A DNA stretch of 64,000 nucleotides from assembly GCA_018401755.1 (NCBI GenBank), contig JAGYKJ010000006.1, positions 474,184 through 538,183 on the forward strand, given 5' to 3'. The notes beneath the pieces are model-generated. The model made no database searches and had not been told where the DNA came from. It saw nothing but the letters and a program-made list of their open reading frames with translations. The stretch is from Litorivicinus sp. (GTDB taxonomy: Bacteria > Pseudomonadota > Gammaproteobacteria > Pseudomonadales > Litorivicinaceae). Of the stretch, positions 7,279 through 16,266 are shown piece after piece. The position numbers and the translations under genes are program-made. Numbering within the stretch: the stretch's first letter is position 1; every line of letters starts with the position of its first letter.

Positions 7279-8703
7279 TTAGCAGCTTGTGACATTCACA
7301 GCGAGTCCACCAAGAGATGTTTCTTTGTATTTCGTGCTCATATCAGCACCGATTTGTTTCAGCGATTCTACACACTGGTCGAAGGATACTCGGTGTCTCC
7401 CATCACCATGTAAAGCCAATTTAGCAGCCAGATAGGCCTTGGTTGCACCGAAGGCATTTCGCTCGATACAAGGAATTTGAACGAGACCATGTACCGGATC
7501 ACAGGTCAACCCGAGATGATGCTCGAGGGCAATCTCCGCCGCATTCTCGATCTGTTCGGGCGTTCCACCAAGTACTGCGCATAATCCCGCTGCTGCCATC
7601 GCTGCGGCACCTCCGATTTCAGCTTGGCACCCGGCTTCGGCTCCAGAAATCGATGCATTTCGTTTTAGGATCGAGCCAAAAGCCCCAGCTGTGAAGAAGA
7701 ACTGTTCTCGGCTTTCCGCGCTTTGGTATCCAAGATGATCCATGAGATACATTAAAACTGCCGGAACGACCCCGGCTGCCCCGTTGGTCGGCGCTGTCAC
7801 GACCTGATGTCCTGCCGCGTTTTCCTCATTGACCGCGAGTGCAAACACACTGAGCCAGTCCGATGCTTCGATGCTCTGTGTGTTGTCAGGATCAGACAAT
7901 GTTTTGTATATCGGTGACGCTCGCCGCGAAAGCTTCAGTGATCCTGGCAATAGTTCGGTTGCAGTGAGACCGCGTTTCACACAGTGAGTCATCGCGCTTG
8001 TTAACGTCTCAAGTTGCTGTGAAATGAGATCCAGAGGTCGCAGGCTTTGCTCATTCAGAGCAATAATTTCGGCAATTGTGAATCCATGGTCTTGGGTGAG
8101 TGTCAGCAGCTCAGTTGCGTTACTAAACGGAAAAGGAACCGTTGGACTCAATTGCGCAGCAGTCACTGCATTCAGTTCTCGCTTGGTTTGAATAAATCCC
8201 CCACCAATCGAAAAATAGGTCTCCGTTACCAGGATCCCCTCTTCACCCTGCAATTCGAATTTGAGTCCATTGGGGTGTTCCTCAAGCCATTCATGCTGAT
8301 GAAAAAGGATGTCTCGATGAGGAAAAAATTCGATATGGGGCATTGTCGGGAATGCAATCGGTTCCAACTTGTCGAACAATTTCGTCAGAGGTGTCAATTG
8401 ATGCTGCTCGAGCGTGGATGGATGCAGTCCTGCAAAGCCATAGACAATTGCGCGATCTGTTTGATGCCCTCGACCAGTCAAGGCAAGTGATCCATACAGA
8501 TGCACGACAAGTCGACGACCCAGTGCAGACGTATCCTTTATCAACGTCATGAATTCAATTGCCGCCAACATTGGGCCCATCGTGTGCGACGAAGACGGGC
8601 CGATGCTGAGCTTGAAGATATCGAATGTGGAGATGAACCCGGGTTTGATACGAGCTCCTTGTGACGTGAGGCTCAAGAGCCAACCGACTTGGTGCAAATC
8701 CAA
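7279..8703 (-). CDS. sdaA: L-serine ammonia-lyase, iron-sulfur type (single chain)
   Basis: Deaminates L-serine to pyruvate and ammonia with a [4Fe-4S] cluster. The N-terminal beta domain contains the family signature IGPSSSHTMGPM. The C-terminal alpha domain has the three cluster cysteines in GCQAEIG, TCDPVHG and PCIERN. The chain ends in a cysteine, like the tail-in-mouth C-terminus of the Legionella enzyme. The start is uncertain: the track uses a TTG at 8703 inside the upstream gene. The best ribosome site (AAGGAG) lies further downstream and is followed by an ATC but no ATG, GTG or TTG, and homology begins near FISTFDIF. It ends the minus operon with epoxide hydrolase and aldehyde dehydrogenase, so it may serve that pathway rather than general serine use. 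Confidence 0.9.
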   Translation of the reverse strand: MDLHQVGWLLSLTSQGARIKPGFISTFDIFKLSIGPSSSHTMGPMLAAIEFMTLIKDTSALGRRLVVHLYGSLALTGRGHQTDRAIVYGFAGLHPSTLEQHQLTPLTKLFDKLEPIAFPTMPHIEFFPHRDILFHQHEWLEEHPNGLKFELQGEEGILVTETYFSIGGGFIQTKRELNAVTAAQLSPTVPFPFSNATELLTLTQDHGFTIAEIIALNEQSLRPLDLISQQLETLTSAMTHCVKRGLTATELLPGSLKLSRRASPIYKTLSDPDNTQSIEASDWLSVFALAVNEENAAGHQVVTAPTNGAAGVVPAVLMYLMDHLGYQSAESREQFFFTAGAFGSILKRNASISGAEAGCQAEIGGAAAMAAAGLCAVLGGTPEQIENAAEIALEHHLGLTCDPVHGLVQIPCIERNAFGATKAYLAAKLALHGDGRHRVSFDQCVESLKQIGADMSTKYKETSLGGLAVNVTSC

Positions 8704-10166
8704 ATCGTTTTCGTTTGCAGGTATTGCTCGATCGCCTCTGTCCCATTGTCTCGAGATAATGATCCAGACTGTTTATAGCCACCGAATGGCGTCTTGATAT
8801 CACCTTCTGTAAAGCCATTAATCGAAATTGTGCCGCAAGGTAACTCCCGTGCGACGTGCAGAGCTCGATCAATGTCCTGCGTGAATAGCGTGGCATGGAG
8901 TCCGTAGTCAGTATCCTTGGCAAGGGCGATTGCACTCTCAATGCTGTTCACAGTCATGATCCCTAGAACAGGACCGAAAATTTCGTCTTTCGCGATGGTC
9001 ATCTCCCCGGTGACGTTCGCAAAAATCGTTGGGTTGATGAAATTACCTTGGGCCGGCTGATGTAATTCGGGAAGTTTGATCGCCCCTTCGGCCTTGCCAA
9101 GTTCGATATATTTGTTGACGCGCGCGTGGTGTGTATGACTAATCATGCACCCGATATTTGTCTCTAGATTCAGTGGATCCCCAACTGTGTAACGAGCGAC
9201 CCGATCAGCGATCGCCTGGGTGAATTCTTCGACCAAAGGTTTGGCGACAATTTGACGCATATTTGCGGAGCAATTCTGGCCTGCATTCCAAAATGCTGAA
9301 TTAGCAGCATGTTCGATCAGCTCATCATTGATGCACGCATCATCTAAGACAATAAAGGGACTTTTTCCGCCCATCTCTAGGGCGATCCCCTTGAGGTTGC
9401 TCTCCCCTGAGTATTTCATGAAGAGACGTCCAACTTCAGTGGAGCCTGTGAACGAGATCACATCCACATCAGGGTGTTTGCCGAGCGCTGCTCCTGCCTC
9501 ATGGCCATATCCAGGCACCACGTTAAGCACCCCTGCAGGGACACCTGCTTCTCTTGCCAATTCAGCAAACCTCAGCGTGGTGAGGGGCGCTTCTTCAGCT
9601 GGTTTGACGACCACCGAACATCCGACAGCAAGAGCAGGTGCCACTTTCCACGAAGCCATCACAAGGGGAAAATTCCAAGGTAAGACAAGGCCGGCCACAC
9701 CGACAGGTTCTCGCGTAATCAGCGCCATTGATTGGCGGCCAGTTTGTGGAATCTTGCCAAAATATTTATCTGCAAGCTCTGCGTACCATTGCAGGAAATT
9801 GGGGACATCGGTGCCAATTTCGTGGATACAATCTGAAATGGTTTTACCGGTATCGAGACATTCGAGGACCGCCAGCTCGTCTGCGTGCTGTCGAACCAAG
9901 GCGGCGAGTTTTAGGAGTACTGATTTGCGAAACTCTGGATCTGCTCTAGACCAGATTCCGCTGTTGAACGCAGCCCGCGCAGCCCTCACAGCATGGTTGA
10001 CATCATCTTGGTCACAGCGCGTAACTTCCGCAAGATGTTCTTGGTTTGCGGGATTGATGACACTAAATGTCTGTTTACTATGTGCATCAACATACTCACC
10101 GTTGATAAAAGCCTGATGTCTAATCTGCATCGAGCGGACAATCGCGTGAATCTCGGTCTGCTGCAT
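8673..10166 (-). CDS. NAD(P)-dependent aldehyde dehydrogenase (PuuC-like)
   Basis: A 497-residue member of the ALDH superfamily. The general-base glutamate is in LEMGGKSP and the catalytic cysteine in GQNCSA. The Rossmann segments PWNFPL and FTGSTEVG and the C-terminal PFGGYKQSG are all present. The overall pattern is closest to gamma-glutamyl-aminobutyraldehyde and betaine aldehyde dehydrogenases, but ALDH substrates cannot be read from sequence. It lies 12 bases downstream of the epoxide hydrolase gene and its 3' end overlaps the putative start region of sdaA. In context it would oxidise an aldehyde intermediate of the compound imported by TRAP system 2. Confidence 0.9.
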   Translation of the reverse strand: MQQTEIHAIVRSMQIRHQAFINGEYVDAHSKQTFSVINPANQEHLAEVTRCDQDDVNHAVRAARAAFNSGIWSRADPEFRKSVLLKLAALVRQHADELAVLECLDTGKTISDCIHEIGTDVPNFLQWYAELADKYFGKIPQTGRQSMALITREPVGVAGLVLPWNFPLVMASWKVAPALAVGCSVVVKPAEEAPLTTLRFAELAREAGVPAGVLNVVPGYGHEAGAALGKHPDVDVISFTGSTEVGRLFMKYSGESNLKGIALEMGGKSPFIVLDDACINDELIEHAANSAFWNAGQNCSANMRQIVAKPLVEEFTQAIADRVARYTVGDPLNLETNIGCMISHTHHARVNKYIELGKAEGAIKLPELHQPAQGNFINPTIFANVTGEMTIAKDEIFGPVLGIMTVNSIESAIALAKDTDYGLHATLFTQDIDRALHVARELPCGTISINGFTEGDIKTPFGGYKQSGSLSRDNGTEAIEQYLQTKTIWICTKSVGS

Positions 10167-10178
10167 GGGAGCTGTCTC

Positions 10179-11390
10179 CTAAAATACGGTGGTCTTGAGG
10201 GTCGAATGGAATTTTTGCAAATCTTCTACAAGTAAATCAGGCGCTTCTAAGGCCGCAAAATGACCGCCTCTCGGCATTTCAGTCCACTGAGTGACGTTAT
10301 ACAGTCGGTCGACATACGTTCGCGGTGGCCAAGCAAGCATTTCCGCTGGAAAGACCGAACATGCAGTGGGGACTTCGACTCGTTTATCGTCGATTGAGAG
10401 GATCCGACCGCCTTCTTCCCTTCGTCCGTAATAGATCCAAGACGCAGTATTAAAGGTGCGGGTCAGGATATAGATCATGACGTGAAAAATGAGATCGTCT
10501 TTGGAATACACGCTCTCAATGTCACCGTCCCGAATATCGGACCATGATCTAAACTTTTCGATGAGCCATGCAGCGATACCCACAGGACTGTCATTCATCG
10601 CGTAGCTTAATGTTTGTGGGCGCGTTGCCTGAACGGTGCGGTATCCATCCTCAATTTGTTGGTCACGATCAAATTGTTCTGCCCATCGATGTTCTTCCGG
10701 TGTTTGTGGTCCGAGAGCGTGTCTCATGGTGAGAATATTAATATGGAGCGCCTTACAATATTTCGCGTGATCAAAACCAAGCCACGAGCTGATAGCGCCC
10801 CCCCAATCACCACCCTGTGCCATATAGGATGTGTAACCTAGATGCTCTGTCATGAGCGTATTCAGATGCCGAGCCATTGCCCTCGGACCCATGGGGCGAG
10901 GTGGTCTAGCGGAAAATCCGAACCCAGGAAGGGATGGAGCGATGACGTCAAACGCATCATCAACTGATCCACCAAATCGCTCTGGATGTGCAAGTGGTTC
11001 GATGATTTTTAGAAACTCACAAACACTGCCGGGCCAACCGTGTGAGATGAGCAATGGAGTGGGATTCGGACCACTTCCTTTCTCAAACAGATAGTGTGTA
11101 TCGATCCCATCAACATGGCTCTGAAAATGGTTGAATTGATCAAGCTTCGCTTGATGATCCCACCAATTAAACTCATGGACCCAATACTGACAAAGCTCCT
11201 GAAGGTAGTTGAGGTTCGTGCCATAGTCCCAGCCGCCATCGTCGGGCATTTCATGCCACACGTATTCGGATACGCGCTTAATTACCCGATTGAGATCGTC
11301 TTGTGTTGGCGCAAACCGATACGGTGTCCCCAAGTTCGGATGGGAACCACGCAAGTCAGATACGGAACTCTTGGGCGTGGCATAACTCAT
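10179..11390 (-). CDS. Epoxide hydrolase, EHN-type alpha/beta hydrolase
   Basis: The N-terminal ~110 residues form the EHN domain found in microsomal-type epoxide hydrolases, followed by an alpha/beta-hydrolase fold. Visible elements are the oxyanion-hole HGWPGS, the nucleophile aspartate in GGDWGG and the C-terminal histidine in RGGHFAALE. I chose the ATG at 11390 because GGAG lies six bases upstream, whereas the track's ATG at 11396 abuts that GGAG. The enzyme would open an epoxide or act on a related substrate in the cytoplasm, as no signal peptide is seen. It lies between the MocR regulator and the aldehyde dehydrogenase in one minus-strand operon. Confidence 0.88.
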   Translation of the reverse strand: MSYATPKSSVSDLRGSHPNLGTPYRFAPTQDDLNRVIKRVSEYVWHEMPDDGGWDYGTNLNYLQELCQYWVHEFNWWDHQAKLDQFNHFQSHVDGIDTHYLFEKGSGPNPTPLLISHGWPGSVCEFLKIIEPLAHPERFGGSVDDAFDVIAPSLPGFGFSARPPRPMGPRAMARHLNTLMTEHLGYTSYMAQGGDWGGAISSWLGFDHAKYCKALHINILTMRHALGPQTPEEHRWAEQFDRDQQIEDGYRTVQATRPQTLSYAMNDSPVGIAAWLIEKFRSWSDIRDGDIESVYSKDDLIFHVMIYILTRTFNTASWIYYGRREEGGRILSIDDKRVEVPTACSVFPAEMLAWPPRTYVDRLYNVTQWTEMPRGGHFAALEAPDLLVEDLQKFHSTLKTTVF

Positions 11391-11511
11391 TCGCATCTCC
11401 GTTTGAAAGCAATTGGGTCAGATCCATGACCCTATGTCTGGCGGCATTACAACGCGTACAGGAGTTAATGAGGAGGACAGTTTTTAGGATTTTCTGGGAC
11501 AGACGACTGCT

Positions 11512-12984
11512 TTACCGCAACAGGGAGTCAACTTCTTCACTAATGATTCGAATTCCATCTTCAATTTTATCGATCGGGACAAAGGCAAATCCGAGACGAA
11601 ATCCTGATTGATGATTTCGTGCCAGGTAGTAATTATCACCACTGTCGATTAGGACGCTGCGCGCCCTTAGTCTGGCTTTAAGCTCGATCGCATTAAACGA
11701 TGGAGGTCCCTCGAGCCAGAAGGATGTGCCACCCTGAGTGCTCGAGATTCTTAAAAAACCAAGATACTTTTGGATTGATTGATGTGTCAGAGCCCATCTG
11801 GTCTTGTAGCTCTTTTCTAGGTTTCTGAGGTGTGCTTCGAAATATCCTTTTCGAATAAATAGTGCGATGACCTCTTGCAGGAACAGCGGCGCATGTCTGT
11901 ACATCGCCGCCCGTGCTTGTCGAGCAGCTTGAATAATATTCGGATGGGCGACCATGAAACCAACACGGAGTCCTGGAGAAATGGTTTTGGAGAAACTACC
12001 CAAGTAGATGACTCGTTCGGCGTCGAGTGACCGAAGGGTTGGCACGGAATGTTTGAAAAAATTCATTTCCGCTTCATAGTCATCTTCGATGATAAAGAAG
12101 CTGTTTGTCGCAGCGCGGAGAAGCAGATCTTGTCGACGAGCGAGAGTCATGGTTACCATCGTTGGGAACTGATGTGCGGGTGTTGTAAAGATAAGTTTGG
12201 TGTCATCAGGGATTGCGCTCGGATCTAATCCATCGGCATCGATCGGCACACCCACCATGTCGTTTCCGAAGAGTTGAAACGCATCTCTCGCGCCAAAGTA
12301 TCCTGGATTTTCAATCGCGACCCTTCCGGACTTTTTCGCGAAAATGGCAGCCAAGATTGCCAGCCCACCTTGCGAACCGGTGGTGATCATAATTTCATCT
12401 TCAGAAGCCAGAATTCCGCGGCTGGTCAATAATCGTTTACGTATTTGGGAGATTAAATGACGACTGTCAGTATCTATCGAGTCTCGAATCCAATCTAAGG
12501 TATGTTTTCGACCCAATACTGTGCGCGCACATTCTCTCCAAGAATCTAATGGAAACAACAAAGGATCGATTTGGTTGTACGTAAAGGGGTACGTGTAGTC
12601 TTGCCAATCTACCGGGCTGTCTAGGGTCGATAAATTGACATCAAGCAAATCGATCGAGAAGCCACTGCTGTTGCTCTTGTGATCAGACGGCTCCGCAGTG
12701 GGCGTGGACCTTTTAGATGACAGACTAATGAAATAACCAGAGCGATCTCGGGATTCAATAAGGCCCGCATCGATCAGTTGCATGTACGCGGCATTCACGG
12801 TGTTTCGAGAGACGTTCAATGTTTTTGATAATTCGCGGCAAGAGGGTAATTTTTGATCGGCTTCAATGTCTGCCTCAACAATGACTCGGCTGATCGCTTC
12901 GCACACCATGTCTTGCAAATTCAGCTTCTGCTCGTCTTTCTCAGAAGCGATCTGTTCAAACAAACTCAATAATTGATTTTTCAC
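11512..12984 (-). CDS. MocR/GabR-type regulator (GntR HTH fused to aminotransferase domain)
   Basis: A 490-residue PLP-binding regulator. A GntR winged helix (NVSRNTVNAAYMQLIDAG) is followed by a linker and a fold-type I aminotransferase domain. The PLP lysine is in LGSFSKT, the ring-binding Asp-Tyr in DDYEAE, and an arginine follows in SPGLRVGF. Regulators of this class include GabR, PdxR, TauR (taurine) and EnuR (ectoine), and most sense amino compounds through PLP. It is divergent from TRAP system 2 and upstream of the epoxide hydrolase/ALDH/serine dehydratase genes, so it probably controls both sides. This makes an amino-group-containing substrate likely. No clear repeat operator was found in 12985-13175. 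Confidence 0.92.
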   Translation of the reverse strand: MKNQLLSLFEQIASEKDEQKLNLQDMVCEAISRVIVEADIEADQKLPSCRELSKTLNVSRNTVNAAYMQLIDAGLIESRDRSGYFISLSSKRSTPTAEPSDHKSNSSGFSIDLLDVNLSTLDSPVDWQDYTYPFTYNQIDPLLFPLDSWRECARTVLGRKHTLDWIRDSIDTDSRHLISQIRKRLLTSRGILASEDEIMITTGSQGGLAILAAIFAKKSGRVAIENPGYFGARDAFQLFGNDMVGVPIDADGLDPSAIPDDTKLIFTTPAHQFPTMVTMTLARRQDLLLRAATNSFFIIEDDYEAEMNFFKHSVPTLRSLDAERVIYLGSFSKTISPGLRVGFMVAHPNIIQAARQARAAMYRHAPLFLQEVIALFIRKGYFEAHLRNLEKSYKTRWALTHQSIQKYLGFLRISSTQGGTSFWLEGPPSFNAIELKARLRARSVLIDSGDNYYLARNHQSGFRLGFAFVPIDKIEDGIRIISEEVDSLLR

Positions 12985-13175
12985 GCATTCCAGTCCGAAA
13001 GTGACTTATGCGGCTGTCAAACCGTATTTGCACTAGGATAGCTTGAGTAACCGGCGATGGTCTGTGAAAAAAATGAACCAGAGCTTCTGTCACGCGGAAA
13101 TAGTTGATCTGTCCTTTGGGAATCCAGCGAATCAGGGTGAATCTTCATCCGAACTACTCAGGAAGCGGAGGGACT

Positions 13176-14216
13176 ATGGAACCTTTAAAATCTATAATGA
13201 CAAGTGTTGTACTGGGCGCAGCTTTGGTTGCCTCCCAAGCAGCTATGGCCGAGAAAGTGCTTAAAATAGGAACGACTGGGCAGTTGGGGATGCCCATCGG
13301 TGATGCCATTGATCAAGCACTGATTCCAGCAATGGAAAAGGCATCGGGTGGCAAGATGCGTATTGAACCCCACTATCAGGGGAGCTTGTGCGCCGAGCAA
13401 AAGTGTGGGGAGCAAGCGAATCAGGGGCTCTTATCTCTGTGGACGAGCTCAACCGCGAATTTCGGGAGTTTTGGTACCGAGCTCGCGATTTTTGACCTTC
13501 CTTTTATTTTCAAGTCGTTAGACGATGCAAAGCGGATCTCAGATGGCTGGTTGGCTGAACGGCAGTGCAAGTTAGCACTTGAAAATGCGGGACATATTTG
13601 CTTATCCGTCTATTCAAGTGGCGGATTCAGGCAACTCGGGAATGCGACGAAGTCGGTGAAAGTGCCTGACGATATGAAGGGCTTAAAATGGCGAGTCACA
13701 AAGAGCCCAGTTGAATATATGTTGGTTAAAAATTGGGGAGCTGTGCCAGTTCCTTACGATTGGGGCCAGCTATATCAAGGTCTTCAATCTGGAATTGTCG
13801 AGGGTCAATACGTTGCGACCCCATGGCAACACGTGGCTAAGCTGCACGAAGTCGCGAAGTATTTCACGGAAATTGGTGGCATGTGGTCTGGAAACATCAT
13901 TGCGATGGACTCGGGCCAATATAACGCGCTTTCAGCTGAAGAAAAGAAATGGGTACATGTTGCCGCGGATGCTTATGGGGCTCGCGTGAATGAGCTCGAT
14001 AATCTGTGGGTGAGTAGTGGTGAAAAGGCGATAAAAGCGTCAATCAACGAGTGGTACACACCCACCGAGGCGGAGCTTTCCGAATGGCGTAAAGGCGCGA
14101 TTGGTGCGTGGATTGATGCGAAGGGAACCTTTGAACCAGCGGTGGCTAGACGGGTACTCCTCGAGCAAGGATTGGATGATTTTGTTGCACAGCTCGAAAA
14201 AGCCGGCGCTCTTTAA
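13176..14216 (+). CDS. dctP: TRAP transporter substrate-binding protein, DctP family (system 2)
   Basis: A 346-residue solute receptor. The track starts at 13104, but the ATG at 13176 has GGAGGG upstream and leads into a signal peptide ending SQAAMA. The substrate-binding arginine region reads GLKWRVTKSP. The mature part has two cysteine pairs (CAEQKC and the RQCK...HIC region), so it may be disulfide-bonded. It differs strongly from the system 1 receptor, so the two transporters have different ligands. It is followed by a true terminator hairpin and then dctM and dctQ, the reverse of the order in system 1. Confidence 0.92.
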   Translation: MEPLKSIMTSVVLGAALVASQAAMAEKVLKIGTTGQLGMPIGDAIDQALIPAMEKASGGKMRIEPHYQGSLCAEQKCGEQANQGLLSLWTSSTANFGSFGTELAIFDLPFIFKSLDDAKRISDGWLAERQCKLALENAGHICLSVYSSGGFRQLGNATKSVKVPDDMKGLKWRVTKSPVEYMLVKNWGAVPVPYDWGQLYQGLQSGIVEGQYVATPWQHVAKLHEVAKYFTEIGGMWSGNIIAMDSGQYNALSAEEKKWVHVAADAYGARVNELDNLWVSSGEKAIKASINEWYTPTEAELSEWRKGAIGAWIDAKGTFEPAVARRVLLEQGLDDFVAQLEKAGAL

Positions 14217-14239
14217 TCGTTAACCATTCGCTTAACCGA

Positions 14240-14280
14240 AAGATCATCTAGATTCAGTTTGACTTTAGATGATCTTTTTT
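14240..14280 (+). terminator. Intrinsic terminator/attenuator between dctP and dctM
   Basis: A perfect 11-bp stem AAGATCATCTA / TAGATGATCTT with a 15-base loop is followed by TTTT. It lies 24 bases after the dctP stop and before dctM, so it should end most transcripts after the receptor gene and let a fraction read into the permease genes. Confidence 0.85.
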
Positions 14281-14306
14281 AATTCTGCGACCATAAGTGA
14301 GTGATC

Positions 14307-15587
14307 ATGGAAAGCCTGTTATTACTGAGCATATTGCTGATTTTGATCCTTGCTGGTGCTCCGATTGGCTTTACGCTCATCCTCATTCCATTTTTCTATA
14401 TTTTAGTCACTGATGCTGTCCCGCTGGTTTTGATTCCGAGCCAAATGTTCAATGCGATTGACTCTGTTCCGCTGACCGCAATCGCATTTTTCATGCTGAC
14501 TGGCGAGCTCATGACAAGCGCGACAATTACCGACCGACTGGTGTCATTGAGTCGAGCCTTGATTGGACGAATGCGCGGTGGATTGGCTCAGATTAATGTG
14601 TTGGTCAGTATGTTCTTTGCTGGCATGAACGGTTCCGTGGTCGCCGATACCGCGACGGTCGGTTCACTGGTGATTCCTGCGATGAATAAAGCTGGATATC
14701 CCCCCGCGTTTTCGGCAGCTGTTACCGGGGTGAGCTCGACTATTGGCGGTATTATCCCGCCCAGTATCATGATGATTATTCTTGCAAACTCGACCGAGAT
14801 CTCCATCGCATTGCTCTTCGCAGCTGGAATTATCCCCGGTATTTTGGTTGGCATTGTGATTATGCTGATCAATCATTATTTTGCGGTCAAACTCAACTTC
14901 GAGCGTAGTGAGGAATCTTTTTCTTTCAGAAGGGCAGGTCGAGAACTCTATCGGTCCTCCTTTGCGCTGTTAATTCCAGTTGTACTGGTTGGCTCAGTGA
15001 TGGGGGGGATTGCCTCTGTTGTGGAAGCAGGCGCAATCACTGCCCTGGTCGCATTGTTCTCTGGAGTGTTCGTGTACCGAACGATTCGATGGACTCAATG
15101 CTCTACTGCCTTTCGGCGAGCATTTCGAAACTCCGCCATGGTATTCATCATCATTGCAGCTTCGGGTCCGTTCAGTTGGTTATTAACCTCTCTTGGAGCC
15201 ATCAGTGATCTTGAGGCTTGGCTGCTGGGCATGGCGGACTCTCCAGTGCTATTCATCATATCCCTGATGTTATTCATTTTTTTATTGGGGACTGTGATGG
15301 ACTCTGCGGTCAACATCATCATTGTGGGCCCCGTGTTAGTAAGCGTGATGGCGAAGGCCGGTTTTCCTGAGATACAAGCGGCAATGGTGGTGATTGTTGG
15401 ATTTTTAATCGGGTCGGTAACACCCCCTGTTGGGGTCGCATACTTTACCGCTGCGACGATTGCGCAAGTGCGACTCGAGGAAGTAGCGGTTGCGTTAATA
15501 CCGTACATCGCCGGCTTATTCGTTTTATTACTATGTATCATTTTAATACCTGAATTAACCATGTTTCTTCCAGGAATGATGGGATAG
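14307..15587 (+). CDS. dctM: TRAP transporter large permease, DctM family (system 2)
   Basis: A 426-residue membrane protein with about twelve hydrophobic helices and DctM motifs such as GSVVADTATVGS, STIGGIIPPSIMMI and GSVTPPVGV. The ATG at 14307 is a better start than the GTG at 14301 in the track, though the ribosome site (AAGTGAG) is weak. Weak initiation and the preceding terminator would both lower its level relative to the receptor. It forms the sodium-coupled transport core together with the small permease that follows. Confidence 0.92.
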   Translation: MESLLLLSILLILILAGAPIGFTLILIPFFYILVTDAVPLVLIPSQMFNAIDSVPLTAIAFFMLTGELMTSATITDRLVSLSRALIGRMRGGLAQINVLVSMFFAGMNGSVVADTATVGSLVIPAMNKAGYPPAFSAAVTGVSSTIGGIIPPSIMMIILANSTEISIALLFAAGIIPGILVGIVIMLINHYFAVKLNFERSEESFSFRRAGRELYRSSFALLIPVVLVGSVMGGIASVVEAGAITALVALFSGVFVYRTIRWTQCSTAFRRAFRNSAMVFIIIAASGPFSWLLTSLGAISDLEAWLLGMADSPVLFIISLMLFIFLLGTVMDSAVNIIIVGPVLVSVMAKAGFPEIQAAMVVIVGFLIGSVTPPVGVAYFTAATIAQVRLEEVAVALIPYIAGLFVLLLCIILIPELTMFLPGMMG

Positions 15588-15596
15588 GAGAGGAAT

Positions 15597-16106
15597 ATGA
15601 TCACGCTACTGAACACGATTGATCGGTTGGTGCATCGTTCCTTAGAGCTTGCATGTTCTTTGTTTTTGGCGCTGATGGTTGGATTCACGATCTATACCAT
15701 CGTGATGCGTTATGTATTTGAGAATCCTCCAGTCTGGGGAGATCTCTTGACCGTACTGAGTAATATTTGGCTGATGTTCATTGCGCTTTCACTGACAGCG
15801 CGGGATAACGATCATATTGCGTTAAATTTGATTTACGAAAAACTTCCACCACGTTTTGCACTCTATGTCCGTCAGTTCTGGAAAGCGATGATCTTCTTAG
15901 TGGGGATTGTTTTGATCATTTATGGTCTTGAACTTGTGGACACAATGAGGGGTCGTTACTGGGAGATGTGGTACTTCGAATTCACCTCTCAAGGCTTTGA
16001 ATTCAAGGAAAACTACATGCCGAAAAAGTATGCCGTGGCCATCTTGCCGATGGCTGGCTTTTTGACAGCCAGTGGTGCTGCGATCTGTTTTTTCAAAAAA
16101 GTATAG
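15597..16106 (+). CDS. dctQ: TRAP transporter small permease, DctQ family (system 2)
   Basis: A 169-residue protein with four hydrophobic helices and the DctQ pattern of a conserved tryptophan-rich amphipathic stretch after the second helix (FENPPVWGDLL). GGAGAGG precedes the ATG, nine bases after dctM ends. The loop after helix three (EMWYFEFTSQGFEFKENYMPKK) is longer and more aromatic than usual. It completes TRAP system 2, in the less common order P-M-Q. Confidence 0.9.
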   Translation: MITLLNTIDRLVHRSLELACSLFLALMVGFTIYTIVMRYVFENPPVWGDLLTVLSNIWLMFIALSLTARDNDHIALNLIYEKLPPRFALYVRQFWKAMIFLVGIVLIIYGLELVDTMRGRYWEMWYFEFTSQGFEFKENYMPKKYAVAILPMAGFLTASGAAICFFKKV

Positions 16107-16266
16107 TCAGTGCGTCATCCGCTGAGCGTGAACACCAAATTCGTGCAATGGCGATTCTGCCAAACTTGTTCGACTTTTTTGCTAGCGCATTACGTGTTGG
16201 TTCAGCGAATCCAATCAGGTACTTGCTGTTCTAGCTTGCTTCGCCGCCTCCATTGTTTCGATTCCA
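16107..16266. other. Short non-coding gap before yeiH
   Basis: About 160 bases with no ORF or clear terminator. It probably holds a promoter for the exporter gene, but I cannot place one with confidence. Confidence 0.4.

Noticed and set aside
9328-10116. 262-aa plus-strand ORF inside the aldehyde dehydrogenase
   Set aside because: Low-complexity antisense frame of a clear ALDH gene.
15095-15688. 197-aa minus-strand ORF across the dctM/dctQ junction
   Set aside because: Antisense shadow of two conserved membrane protein genes; no family features.
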